Origin: Bog-793 sp963785415
GTDB taxonomy: Bacteria > Actinomycetota > Acidimicrobiia > Acidimicrobiales > Bog-793
Assembly (NCBI GenBank): GCA_963785415.1
Contig: CAWAVB010000001.1
Location: 1,426,001 to 1,490,000, forward strand
DNA: 64,000 nt
Reading direction: 5' to 3'
Program-made: the position numbers and the translations under genes
In this document: piece after piece, positions 18,669 through 26,788 of the stretch
Numbering within the stretch: the first letter of the stretch is position 1
How the letters are laid out: each line of letters begins with the position of its first letter
Notes under the pieces: generated by a model
What the model saw: only the letters and a program-made list of their open reading frames with translations
Database searches by the model: none
Told to the model about the DNA's origin: nothing

Positions 18669-20192
18669 TTAGGGCGGCGAGCCGATGTCCTCCGCCGAAG
18701 CGGGCGGCGGTTCCTCGAGCGGGATCTCGACGATGAACGTCGCGCCAGAACCCGTCTCGCTCTCCACACGTGCCGAGCCGCCGTGCGCCTCGGCGATCGA
18801 GGCCACGATGGCAAGCCCGAGACCCATCCCGCCGCTCTCGCGCGTCCGCGAGGCGTCGGCGCGGTAGAAGCGCTCGAAGATCCTCGGCAGGTGCTCCGGG
18901 GCGATCCCCGGGCCGTGGTCGGTGACGGTGAGCACCGCCCGGGTGGTCTCGGCCCCGACCCGCACCTCGACCGGGGTACCGGCCGGCGTGTGGTCGAGGG
19001 CGTTGCGGACGAGGTTGGCGACCACCTGGCGCAGGCGCTGCTCGTCGCCCAGCACGATGACCGGCGACGACGCTTCAACGGTGATCGGCCGCCCCGTCTC
19101 GAGGACCGCGGCGTCCGCCACCACTTCGCGCGCGATCCCGGCGAGGTCGACGGGGTTGCGTTCCAGCGGGCGGCCCTGGTCGAGCCGGGCGAGGAGGAGC
19201 AGATCGTCGACGAGCACGCCCATCCGCTCCGCCTCGTCCTCGATCCGGCGCATAGCTGACGCAAGGTCCTTCGGCCTCTCGGCGGCCCCGCGTCGGAACA
19301 GCTCCGAGTAGCCGCGGATCGACGTGAGCGGCGTGCGCAGCTCATGGGAGGCGTCGGCGAGGAACTGCCGCAACCGTGCCTCGGAGGCTTGCTGTCTCGC
19401 GAAGGCCTGCTCGATCTGGGAGAGCATCTCGTTGAGCGACGCCCCGAGCCGTCCGACCTCGGTGTGCTCGTCGGCGTCCACGACGCGGCGGGAGAGGTCA
19501 CCGGCCGCGATCGCACCGGCCGTCCGTTCGATCTCGACGAGCGGCCGCATGCCCACGCGCACGAGGGCAAACCCGAGCACGGCGAGGACGACGAGCACGG
19601 CTGCCGAGACGGCGAGGTCGATCGTCACGAGCCGGCCGAGCGTGCTGTCGAGCGCGGTGAGCGGGATGGCGACGACCGCGTAGCCGCGGGTATCGCTGCC
19701 GAAGTAGCTGACGTTGCGGATGATCACCGGCTGGGCGAGCACCTGGTACTGGAACGAGGAATTGCCCTCGGCACCGACCGAGAAGTAGCTCGCCGCCGAG
19801 GAATGCGACGACGTACGCAGGCTCGCCGGGAAGTCCGGCGCCGGCCCGACGAGGCTCGACGCGGGCGTCTCCGTGAGAATCCCCGCCGAGTCGATGAGGG
19901 CGCCGCAGGTCCCGGACGGCGTGTCCCGGCCGAACCCGAAGTTCCCATTGAACCCGCCGGCCCCGGACGTCAGCTGGTTCTCCACGGGCTGCAGGGCCGT
20001 GTTGAGCTCCGAGTCGACCTGGCCCACGAGATACGACTGGACCTCGTCGTAGATGACGACGTCGGCAATGACGAGCCCGGTACCGACGATCACGACGAGG
20101 CCGAGCGACAGGCGCGCCCGCAACGACAGCCGCCGCCACCGCCTGGCGATGGCCGAGGCGACGGCCCTGGCCCGCTCACACCACCGCGTCAC
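18669..20192 (-). CDS. Sensor histidine kinase (EnvZ/TrcS type)
   Basis: Membrane sensor kinase of about 507 aa. Order: a short basic N-terminus, first membrane segment (LGLVVIVGTGLVIADVV), an extracytoplasmic domain of about 150 residues, a second membrane segment (AAVLVVLAVLGFALV), HAMP, then the H-box DASHELRTPLTSIRGY, N-box NLVRNALDH and G-boxes DHGPGI and GMGLGLAIV. GTG 20192 starts 7 nt after the response regulator stop. An alternative GTG at 20237 would overlap it by 38 nt. It forms an operon with the upstream regulator. The signal is not evident. Confidence 0.88.
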   Translation of the reverse strand: MTRWCERARAVASAIARRWRRLSLRARLSLGLVVIVGTGLVIADVVIYDEVQSYLVGQVDSELNTALQPVENQLTSGAGGFNGNFGFGRDTPSGTCGALIDSAGILTETPASSLVGPAPDFPASLRTSSHSSAASYFSVGAEGNSSFQYQVLAQPVIIRNVSYFGSDTRGYAVVAIPLTALDSTLGRLVTIDLAVSAAVLVVLAVLGFALVRVGMRPLVEIERTAGAIAAGDLSRRVVDADEHTEVGRLGASLNEMLSQIEQAFARQQASEARLRQFLADASHELRTPLTSIRGYSELFRRGAAERPKDLASAMRRIEDEAERMGVLVDDLLLLARLDQGRPLERNPVDLAGIAREVVADAAVLETGRPITVEASSPVIVLGDEQRLRQVVANLVRNALDHTPAGTPVEVRVGAETTRAVLTVTDHGPGIAPEHLPRIFERFYRADASRTRESGGMGLGLAIVASIAEAHGGSARVESETGSGATFIVEIPLEEPPPASAEDIGSPP

Positions 20193-20199
20193 GGCACGC

Positions 20200-20898
20200 T
20201 CAGTTCGCGGCGGGGACCCGCAGGCTGTATCCGACACCCCGGAGCGTGTGGATGAGCGGCGGCCCGAGCGTGTCGATCTTCTTGCGCAGGTAGCTCACAT
20301 AGGTCTCGACGACGTTGGCGTCACCGCCGAAGTCGTACTCCCAGACGTAGTCGAGGATCTGCGCTTTGGAGAGCACCCGGCGCGGGTTCAGAAGGAAATA
20401 GCGGAGCAGTTTGAACTCCGTCGGCGTGAGCTCGATCGGTGTCGTCCCGCGGAAGACCTCGTGGGTCTCCTCGTCGAGCTCGAGATCGGCGAACACGAGC
20501 CGCGACGACGCGCCGACTCCGTCGGCGACCCGCCGCAGCACCGCCCGCACCCGGGCGATCAGCTCCTCGAGACTGAACGGCTTCGTGACGTAGTCGTCGC
20601 CACCGAGCGTCAGCCCGCGGACCTTGTCCTCGGTCGCGTCCTTCGCCGTGAGGAAAAGGATGGGCACCCGGCGCCCGTCCTGGCGGATCCGGCGCGCCAC
20701 CTCGAAGCCGTCGAGGTCGGGGAGCATGACGTCGAGGATGAGCAGGTCCGGCCGGTTCGACTCCAGCTCGGTGAGCGCGGCACGACCCGTCGGGGCGGTC
20801 GCCACCTCGAACCCCTCGTAGCGGAGCGCGGTCGCGACGAGATCGGTGATGTTCGCCTCGTCGTCGACGACGAGGATCCGCCCTGACGCTGCGGTCAC
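20200..20898 (-). CDS. OmpR-family response regulator
   Basis: 232-aa DNA-binding regulator. The receiver domain has the acidic pair VDDE, the phospho-acceptor Asp56 in LLILDVMLPD, Thr in LFLTAKD and Lys in YVTKPFS. The winged-helix output domain ends with VVETYVSYLRKKID and HTLRGVGYSLR. First gene of the two-component operon; start GTG 20898. Similar pairs in Actinobacteria (MprAB, TrcRS) control envelope stress or small regulons, but the targets here are unknown. Confidence 0.92.
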   Translation of the reverse strand: MTAASGRILVVDDEANITDLVATALRYEGFEVATAPTGRAALTELESNRPDLLILDVMLPDLDGFEVARRIRQDGRRVPILFLTAKDATEDKVRGLTLGGDDYVTKPFSLEELIARVRAVLRRVADGVGASSRLVFADLELDEETHEVFRGTTPIELTPTEFKLLRYFLLNPRRVLSKAQILDYVWEYDFGGDANVVETYVSYLRKKIDTLGPPLIHTLRGVGYSLRVPAAN

Positions 20899-20969
20899 CG
20901 GGGAATCATGCGTCGCCAGACTGACAAATTCCTGTGAACGACCTGTACGGCGGCTGTAGGAGCGACTTC

Positions 20970-22337
20970 CTAGACGCGGGCCATGTTCGCGAATCGGGCG
21001 TAGTTCGTTACGAAGGCGAGCTGCACGGCACCGGTCGGGCCGTTGCGGTGCTTGGCGATGTGGATCTCGGCCGCGCCGCGGTCCGGCGATTCGGGGTTGT
21101 AGATCTCGTCCCGGTAGATGAACATCACGACGTCGGCGTCCTGCTCGATCGCGCCGGACTCGCGCAGGTCGGCGAGCATCGGGCGCTTGTCGGAGCGGCT
21201 TTCCAGGCCGCGCGACAGCTGGCTCAGCGCGACGACGGGGATCTCGAGCTCGCGGGCGAGGATCTTCAGCCCCCGGCTGATCTCGGAGATCTCGACCTGG
21301 CGGTTCTCGGCGTTCATCCGGCCGCTCATCAGCTGCAGGTAGTCGACGACGACGAGCCCGAGCCCGTCCCGGGCCCGCATCCGGCGCGCCTTCGCGCGGA
21401 TGTCCATGACGGTCACGTTCGGGTTGTCGTCGATGTGCAGGGGCGCGCCTCCGATGCGGCCGATCGCGCTCGAGATCTTCGGCCAGTCGGCCTCGAGCAG
21501 GCGGCCGTTGCGCATCCGCGTGGCGTCGACGCGCGCCTCAGCGCACAGCACGCGTTGGGCGACCTCGAGATGGCTCATCTCGAGCGAGAAGAAAAGGACG
21601 GGGGTTCCCAGCATCGCCGCGTTCGCCGCCAGGCCGAGAGCGAAGGCGGTCTTGCCCATCGAGGGCCGCCCGCCGACGACGACCAGGTTCGAGGGCTGGA
21701 GCCCCGAAAGGTGCTCGTCGAGGTCCGTGTAACCGGTCGGCACCCCGGTGATCGTCTCGCCCCGGTCGTACAACTCCTCGAGCCGGTCGAGGCTCCGGCC
21801 GAGCAGGTCGTGGAGCGAGACGATGCTGTCGGCGGACCGGCGCTGGGCAACGTCGAAGACCATCGCCTCGGCCTGGTCGATCGCCGTCGTCACGTCGTCG
21901 GGCAATCCGTAGCCGATCTCCGCGATCTCCTGGGCGACGCCGATCAACCGGCGCAGCAGCGAATTCTCCTCGACGATCCGCGCGTATCGCCCGGCCGACG
22001 AGATCGCCGGGGTGTTCGACTGCAGCGAGCCGAGCATCGCCGCGCCGCCGATCTCCTCGAGCACACCGGCGCGGCGGAGCTCCTCGGCGACGGTCACCGC
22101 GTCCGCGGGCTCACCCTGGCCGTAAAGGGCGGTGATCGCCCCGTAGATCTGAGCGTGCGACGGTTTGTAGAAGTCCGCCGCCGAGCACCTCTCGATCGCC
22201 ACGGCGATCGCGTCGCGCGAGAGCAGCATCGCTCCGAGGAGCGACTCCTCAGCTTCGAGGTTGTGCGGCGGGACGCGCCCGGGGACCGCCGGGGCCTGAC
22301 GCGGGCGTCGTCGGGTTTCTTCGAGCGGCTGCAACAT
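20970..22337 (-). CDS. dnaB: Replicative DNA helicase DnaB
   Basis: Hexameric 5'-3' helicase of the replication fork, about 455 aa. The N-terminal primase-interaction domain starts VPPHNLEAEESLLGAML. The RecA-like ATPase carries Walker A GGRPSMGKTAFAL, Walker B LGLVVVDYLQL and the arginine-finger region AKHRNGPTG. No intein is inserted, unlike many actinobacterial dnaB genes. ATG 22337 is preferred; the frame is open up to 22406. It follows rplI at the end of the S6-SSB-S18-L9 block, 234 nt downstream, so it may have its own promoter. Confidence 0.95.
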   Translation of the reverse strand: MLQPLEETRRRPRQAPAVPGRVPPHNLEAEESLLGAMLLSRDAIAVAIERCSAADFYKPSHAQIYGAITALYGQGEPADAVTVAEELRRAGVLEEIGGAAMLGSLQSNTPAISSAGRYARIVEENSLLRRLIGVAQEIAEIGYGLPDDVTTAIDQAEAMVFDVAQRRSADSIVSLHDLLGRSLDRLEELYDRGETITGVPTGYTDLDEHLSGLQPSNLVVVGGRPSMGKTAFALGLAANAAMLGTPVLFFSLEMSHLEVAQRVLCAEARVDATRMRNGRLLEADWPKISSAIGRIGGAPLHIDDNPNVTVMDIRAKARRMRARDGLGLVVVDYLQLMSGRMNAENRQVEISEISRGLKILARELEIPVVALSQLSRGLESRSDKRPMLADLRESGAIEQDADVVMFIYRDEIYNPESPDRGAAEIHIAKHRNGPTGAVQLAFVTNYARFANMARV

Positions 22338-22378
22338 GGTCGGGCTCACATTGCACCCGCGCGCTTGCGAATCGCTAG

Positions 22379-22416
22379 ACGCACATCGCGGGGATAAACC
22401 CAACAATCCTGTGCGT
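22379..22416. promoter_or_regulatory. Inverted repeat upstream of dnaB
   Basis: Perfect 7-bp arms ACGCACA (22379-22385) and TGTGCGT (22410-22416) separated by 24 nt, 42 nt before the dnaB start. This could be an operator or a leader stem. The function is unknown. Confidence 0.3.
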
Positions 22417-22571
22417 TTCCGGTGGAGTACCGCGACGATTCTGTGTGTTGCGCGGACGACTCAGGTTGCGCGCGCGCTGTCGTCGACCTGTCCACGTCGC
22501 GGAACCGTACGGGAAGGCTATGACACCGCCCGCGGCTTGGGATCGGGCGCGCCCCGGATGGCGGGAACTGG

Positions 22572-23015
22572 TTAGCTGACCACCTCGACGGTGAGCACGA
22601 ACTCGACCTCGGGGTGGAGGTGGACCCCGACCTCGTGCGTCCCCACTGACTTGATCGGCTCGTGGATGACGAGCTTGTGCCGGTCGAGCTCGACCGAGGT
22701 CTGCGCCTCGACGGCGGCGACGATCTCGGCCGGCGTGACCGAACCGAACAGCCGGCCGGCCTTGCCGGCGTGGGCCGTGACGGTGATGACGACGGGCACG
22801 AGCTGCTGGGCGATCGCCTCGGCGGCCTCACGGGCGTGCTGGTCCGCGACGTCACGGGCCCGGCGCATCGCCGTCGCCTGCGCGGAGATGTTGCGCGTCG
22901 CGACGATCGCCCGACCCGAGGGCAACAGGTAGTTCCGGGCATGGCCGTCGCTCACCTCGACGAGGTCACCGCGCTTGCCGACGCCTTCGATGTCGGTCCG
23001 CAGGACGATCTTCAC
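22572..23015 (-). CDS. rplI: Large ribosomal subunit protein bL9
   Basis: 147 aa, the usual length. The N-terminal globular domain VKIVLRTDIEGVGKRGDLVEV with the rRNA-binding HARNYLLPSGRAIVAT is followed by the long helix and the C-terminal domain (FGSVTPAEIVAAV). The GTG start at 23015 overlaps the stop of rpsR by GTGA, so translation is coupled. The same open frame continues upstream into the first half of rpsR because of the rpsR frameshift, but that is not a fusion protein. Confidence 0.95.
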   Translation of the reverse strand: MKIVLRTDIEGVGKRGDLVEVSDGHARNYLLPSGRAIVATRNISAQATAMRRARDVADQHAREAAEAIAQQLVPVVITVTAHAGKAGRLFGSVTPAEIVAAVEAQTSVELDRHKLVIHEPIKSVGTHEVGVHLHPEVEFVLTVEVVS

Positions 23016-23504
23016 TCCGCGCTCTCCGATCCTTCGGGCTCGGCATCCATCTCGACCTCGTCGACCACGACTTCGACCTCGTCGGCCACGACTTCGGGGA
23101 TCTCTTCGGGCTTGACTTCCCCGTCCGTCGCGGCGACGGCGACCGCGGCCGCCGGTCGTTCCTGGGACCGTGAGAACCCGGGCCCCCGCGACCCGCCGCG
23201 CCCGCCACCCCGCCCACCGGGGCGTTCGCTCGTCGTGCGCTGCGTATAGGGCAGCAGGGCGAGCTCCCGTGTCATCTTGATCGCGGTCGCCACGTCGCGC
23301 TCGGTGCTGGGCGCAGTTGCCGGACACCCGCCGGGCGCGGATCTTGCCGCGGTCGGACATGAACTTGCGGAGCAGGTTGACGTCTTTGTAGTCGACGTAC
23401 TCGATCCGGTCCTTGCAGAAGATGCAGACCTTCTTCTTCGTCCGACGCCCGTTGTCCTTCGGCACGCGGCGTGTTGAGCGTTCCCGGTCGTTGTTCCTCG
23501 CCAT
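23012..23504 (-). CDS. rpsR: Small ribosomal subunit protein bS18 with frameshift and long C-terminal extension
   Basis: Codons 1-67 give a normal zinc-type S18 (KVCIFCKD, then GNCAQH). At 23303-23304 one extra G on the plus strand (C in the coding strand, CAC-C-GAG) shifts the frame. With it removed, the text continues ERDVATAIK and TRELALLPYT exactly as in S18. It then runs on for about 75 codons: a Gly/Arg-rich part and an acidic tail ending at the TGA that overlaps rplI. The combined product would be 163 aa against the usual 75-90. Start ATG 23504 overlaps the ssb stop (TGATG). Because S18 is essential, a sequencing error or translational frameshifting is more likely than loss. Confidence 0.85.
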
Positions 23505-23968
23505 CAGAAGGGCTCCTCGTCCACGGCCGGGGCCGGTTCGTTCGCCGCGGGGCGACTCGCCCTCGGGCCCCCGCCAGCGGGTCTGGCGTCGGAGCCCGGA
23601 CCGCGCCGTTCGTTCTTCACGACCTGCGCCGTCGCCCAGCGCAGGCTCGGACCGAGCTCATCGGCAATGACCTCGATCTTCGTTCGCTTGTCGCCGTCCG
23701 GGGTCTCCCAGGAGCGCTGCTCGAGCCGACCCGTGACGATCACCCGCGCGCCCTTCACGAGCGATTCGCTGACGTTCTCGGCCATCTCACGCCAGCACAC
23801 GACGTCGAAGAACGAGGTCGCCTCCTCCCACTCGCTCGTTTGGCGGTTCTGCCAGCGCCGGTTGACGGCGAGCCCGAAGCTCGCGGTCGCCTGTCCGGCC
23901 GGGGTGAATCGCAGTTCGGGATCCCTCGTCACGTTGCCGACGAGAACGACCGTGTTGCCGTTCGCCAT
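23504..23968 (-). CDS. ssb: Single-stranded DNA-binding protein
   Basis: 154-aa OB-fold protein that coats ssDNA at the fork. The start MANGNTVVLVGNVTRDPELRF at ATG 23968 is the family start; the open frame upstream overlaps rpsF. The OB fold is followed by a Gly/Pro/Ala-rich linker and the acidic tip VDEEPF that recruits partner proteins. Located between rpsF and rpsR as in most bacteria, with 22 nt to rpsF and a 1-nt stop/start overlap with rpsR. Confidence 0.96.
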   Translation of the reverse strand: MANGNTVVLVGNVTRDPELRFTPAGQATASFGLAVNRRWQNRQTSEWEEATSFFDVVCWREMAENVSESLVKGARVIVTGRLEQRSWETPDGDKRTKIEVIADELGPSLRWATAQVVKNERRGPGSDARPAGGGPRASRPAANEPAPAVDEEPF

Positions 23969-23990
23969 CTTTCCGTCTCCGTTTTCTCGA

Positions 23991-24332
23991 CTAGCTCGCC
24001 TGGGCGTCGCTCGGCGCCTCATCGGGCTGCGCGCGGCCAGCAACCTTTTCCGGCTGCCGGATGATGCGGTGGCGCAGAACCTCATCGGTGAGCGTGAGCA
24101 TCCGGTCGACCTCGGCCATCGCCGCCGGTTCGGCGACGACCTCGATGAAGAGGTAGAAGCCCTCGGTCTTGTGCTTCAGCTCGTAGGCGAAGGTCCGGCG
24201 ACCCCAGCGGTCGATGTGGCCGACGGATCCACCGTGGGAGCGCACGAGCTCGGCCACGCGGTCGGTCGTCGCCCGAATGTCGTTCTCATCCAGGCCGACA
24301 TCGAAGATGACAGCGATTTCGTAGGGCCGCAG
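23991..24332 (-). CDS. rpsF: Small ribosomal subunit protein bS6, apparent CTG start
   Basis: 113 aa. The family N-terminus (RPYEIAVIFDVGLDEN) begins at 24329, and the codon before it is CTG (24330-24332). The frame has a TGA three codons upstream of that and no ATG, GTG or TTG before the conserved text, so CTG is the only reasonable start. It has an ideal AGGAGGT site (24341-24347) 8 nt away. An in-frame GTG lies only inside the protein (VAELVRSHGG), which would delete the first strand and helix. A miscounted C in the run before CTG is the main alternative explanation. First gene of the S6-SSB-S18-L9 operon. Confidence 0.9.
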   Translation of the reverse strand: MRPYEIAVIFDVGLDENDIRATTDRVAELVRSHGGSVGHIDRWGRRTFAYELKHKTEGFYLFIEVVAEPAAMAEVDRMLTLTDEVLRHRIIRQPEKVAGRAQPDEAPSDAQAS

Positions 24333-24340
24333 GGCGGCTC

Positions 24341-24428
24341 ACCTCCTCCGGACCCGGCGTCGTTGACGTCCGGGGCCCCGGTCGCACCGGGGCAGGGGTG
24401 AATATGACCTCGTCATGGTAGCCGACAA
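24341..24428 (-). promoter_or_regulatory. rpsF promoter and structured leader (candidate S6:S18 autoregulatory RNA)
   Basis: TTGTCG (24423-24428) and TATTCA (24399-24404) with an 18-nt spacer form a promoter. The predicted transcript of about 60 nt before rpsF folds into a hairpin GCCCCGGT / ACCGGGGC (24375-24393, 3-nt loop) and then a stem CCGGAC / GTCCGG (24348-24373, 14-nt loop with CCGG) that ends directly at the AGGAGGT ribosome site. S6:S18 complexes are known to repress rpsF through leader RNA; whether this structure fits that motif is inference. Confidence 0.5.
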
Positions 24429-24505
24429 CCCCCGGTCTCCTGGCGGGCTCCCGCCGGGGACATCCTCGCGGCCGGCAGTATCGCTCCGCCTACCGGATGG
24501 GCCCC

Positions 24506-25357
24506 TCAGTGCGCCGAGGCCTCTCCGAGATTGCGTCGCAGCTCGGCCGAGGCGTGGTAGGTCTCGTCCGGAGACGGGTAGCTCCCCGCGACCACGTCCC
24601 GGGCAAACGCGGCGATCGCCTCGCGGGCCGCCGTGCCGAGATCGGCGTAGCGGCGGACGAACTTCGGCGCCGGTCCGAACGACAACCCGAGCAGGTCATG
24701 GAGCACGAGCACCTGTCCGTCGCAGGCGGGACCGGCCCCGATCCCGATCGTCGGCACGCCGATCGAGGCGGTCACCCGCTCCGCCACGAGGTCGGGGAGC
24801 CCTTCGAGGACCACGGCGAAGCAACCCGTGTCGGCGAGGGCGCACGCGTCGTCTTCGAGTTGGCGCGCCGCGTCCGCGTCCTTCCCCTGGACGACGTAAC
24901 CGCCCATCGCGTGGACCGACTGGGGCGTGAGCCCGAGGTGGCCCATCACCGGGATCTCGGCGTCGAGGATCGCCCGGACCGCCGGGATCCGGCGTCGACC
25001 GCCCTCGAGCTTCACGGCCTGCGCCCCGGCGCGGACGAGCGCCGCCGCATTACGGACCGTGTCGGCGAGGTCGACGTGGTAGCTCATCCACGGGAGATCC
25101 CCGACGATGAGCGCGGCGGGTTTCGCCCGGGCGACGGCGGCGACGTGGTGGATCATCTGGCCCATGTCCACGGCGAGCGAGTTCTCGTAGCCGAGGACGT
25201 TGTTCCCGACCGAATCGCCGACGAGGATGACGTCGGCGCCAGCTTCGTCGACGATCCGCGCGAACGGGGTGTCGTAGGCGGTGACCATCACGATCGGCGG
25301 TGCCCCGCGGGCCCGTTTGCGGGCGGCGACCGACGGCACCGACACGTGCTCTCTCAT
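24506..25357 (-). CDS. panB: 3-methyl-2-oxobutanoate hydroxymethyltransferase
   Basis: First committed step of pantothenate/CoA synthesis: adds a hydroxymethyl group from methylene-THF to 2-oxoisovalerate. 283 aa TIM barrel with the signatures VMVTAYDTPFARIVDEAG, VGDSVGNNVLGYENSL (metal site), KLEGG and MGHLGLTPQS, then VLHDLLGL. ATG 25357 is preceded by a strong AGGAGG site. Upstream of the rpsF promoter on the same strand; no other pantothenate gene is nearby. Confidence 0.95.
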   Translation of the reverse strand: MREHVSVPSVAARKRARGAPPIVMVTAYDTPFARIVDEAGADVILVGDSVGNNVLGYENSLAVDMGQMIHHVAAVARAKPAALIVGDLPWMSYHVDLADTVRNAAALVRAGAQAVKLEGGRRRIPAVRAILDAEIPVMGHLGLTPQSVHAMGGYVVQGKDADAARQLEDDACALADTGCFAVVLEGLPDLVAERVTASIGVPTIGIGAGPACDGQVLVLHDLLGLSFGPAPKFVRRYADLGTAAREAIAAFARDVVAGSYPSPDETYHASAELRRNLGEASAH

Positions 25358-25472
25358 CCTTACCTCCTGTCGTCCAGCGCACTTGGCTGCCGGCGACGAT
25401 CACAGGGTACTCAGCGGATTCCTTCCGGGGCCCATCGTCGTCGGGACGCGTCGCCCCGGTGCGGGCCGCTCC

Positions 25473-25889
25473 CTACCGGAAGGGCCGGTTACGTGCGGCC
25501 GGCGAGGTGAACATCCGCAATAGGTGGTTCCACGAGCACTGTGGGCAGACCTCGACGACGTAGAAGGCAACATCGTCCCGGCTGCGAGCGAGCGAGCGCA
25601 TCTCGCCGTCCATGCTGAGCGCCCTCCCTCCCGCCGGAAGACGCGGGCCGAACGCGAAGGCGACGTGCACGAGCTTCGACTCTTCGCAGATCGGGCAGTC
25701 GACCTCCGTCACCCTGCCCAGGTTGCACGCCACGCGCATGAGCTCGGGATGCGCGTCGCAGACGTCGAGCCGCGACAGCCGTCCCCGCAGGTACTCGCGC
25801 ACGACCGAATCGCGGGCGAGGCGGTACTCGATCTGACCGAGGCCCGTCGGCTGAAGGCCCCGGGCGGTCGACTCGGGTTCGGGCGGCAC
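25473..25889 (-). CDS. DUF5318 family zinc-ribbon-like protein
   Basis: 138-aa actinobacterial protein of unknown function. Two CxxC pairs, CPIC (about residue 70) and CPQC (about residue 114, in EVCPQCSWNHL), look like a zinc ribbon. The neighbourhood (DUF5318, PadR regulator, ino1) is the same as in Mycobacterium, which supports the assignment. Start GTG 25889 with TAGCCT (minus strand, 25896-25901) ending 6 nt before it, no ribosome site, so probably leaderless. Divergent from padR. Confidence 0.8.
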   Translation of the reverse strand: MPPEPESTARGLQPTGLGQIEYRLARDSVVREYLRGRLSRLDVCDAHPELMRVACNLGRVTEVDCPICEESKLVHVAFAFGPRLPAGGRALSMDGEMRSLARSRDDVAFYVVEVCPQCSWNHLLRMFTSPAARNRPFR

Positions 25890-25981
25890 CCCGACAGGCT
25901 ACCCGTCACCCTCCCGAGCCCCACGCCGGACCGCCGGCGTGCCTCCTGGGCCGGGTGGTCGACGTCGTCACGAATTCGACA

Positions 25982-26010
25982 TATCGACTCGATACATCGA
26001 CTGATACGAT
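25982..26010 (+). promoter_or_regulatory. padR promoter with palindromic operator candidate
   Basis: Perfect palindrome TATCGA-C-TCGATA at 25982-25994, and ATCGACT repeated at 25983-25989 and 25997-26003. The -10 box TACGAT (26005-26010) ends 6 nt before the padR GTG. The palindrome lies at the expected -35 position, so autorepression by PadR is plausible. Confidence 0.5.
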
Positions 26011-26016
26011 TCCCCG

Positions 26017-26772
26017 GTGCTCGAACTCGCGATCCTCGGCCTGCTCAAGGAGCGGCCGATGCACGGCTACGACATCCGCAAGTCGCTGCGCGAGGACTTC
26101 GGCGTGCTCTCGAACCTGTCCTTCGGGTCGCTGTACCCGGCGCTCGCCCGCCTCGAGGCCTCCCTCGCCGTGCACGCCGTCGAGCCCACCCCTCCGCTGC
26201 GCCGCTCGCGCCGCGCCGCCGAGGGCATGCCGCTCACCGGCTCGCTCACCGGCGAGCGCGCCGCCCTCGTCGCGGCCCGGGCGACGGCGAAGGCCGCGAT
26301 CGCGCTCGGCAGCCGGAGCACCCGGGCCCGCAAGGTCTACGAGATCACGCCGCACGGCGAGGAGATGTTCGAGCAACTCCTCCAGTCGGCCGACGAACAG
26401 GCCGGCGACCCCCGGGGCTTCTCGCTGCGGCTCGCCTTCGCCCGGCACCTCTCCCCCCAGGCCCGTGTGCGGCTCCTCGAGCGGCGCCGCGGTGAGCTCG
26501 TCGACCGCCTCCAGCGCGGCGAACGTTCGCTCGCCCGCCGGGCCCGGCCGATGGACGAATACGAGCAGTCGATCGCCGAACACGCCCAGGAGACGGCGGC
26601 GAACGACCTGTCGTGGATCGAACGGCTCCTCGAGCGCGAGCGGACGGCGATCGACCGGACGGGCCGCGTCGCGCCCCGCGCGACCACGGCGCCCACGAAG
26701 GACGTAAACGACGCCCCCCTCCCGGCTGCGGTGGGAGCGGGCGACGGACGGGACGGAAGGCAACGGCCATGA
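26017..26772 (+). CDS. PadR-family transcriptional regulator
   Basis: Winged-helix regulator of 251 aa. The N-terminus LELAILGLLKERPMHGYDI and LSFGSLYPALARLEA are the PadR signature. An insertion of about 45 residues (roughly 55-105) separates the recognition helix from the wing strand KVYEITPHGEEMF. A helical C-terminal domain for dimerisation follows (about 120-215), then a low-complexity tail. Leaderless start at GTG 26017. Sixteen nt ahead of ino1 on the same strand, so co-transcribed with it. In Mycobacterium the homologous gene also neighbours ino1. Confidence 0.88.
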   Translation: MLELAILGLLKERPMHGYDIRKSLREDFGVLSNLSFGSLYPALARLEASLAVHAVEPTPPLRRSRRAAEGMPLTGSLTGERAALVAARATAKAAIALGSRSTRARKVYEITPHGEEMFEQLLQSADEQAGDPRGFSLRLAFARHLSPQARVRLLERRRGELVDRLQRGERSLARRARPMDEYEQSIAEHAQETAANDLSWIERLLERERTAIDRTGRVAPRATTAPTKDVNDAPLPAAVGAGDGRDGRQRP

Positions 26773-26788
26773 GACGAAGGGAACGGCT

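Noticed and set aside
17375..19570. A 731-codon frame that would fuse the aldo/keto reductase to an upstream stretch
   Set aside because: The upstream part is antiphase to the histidine kinase on the same strand; AKR has a clean family start and promoter at 18406.
22572..23504. A single open frame joining the first half of rpsR to rplI (310 codons)
   Set aside because: The middle part is not protein-like and the true S18 continuation is in another frame; the joined frame is a by-product of the frameshift.
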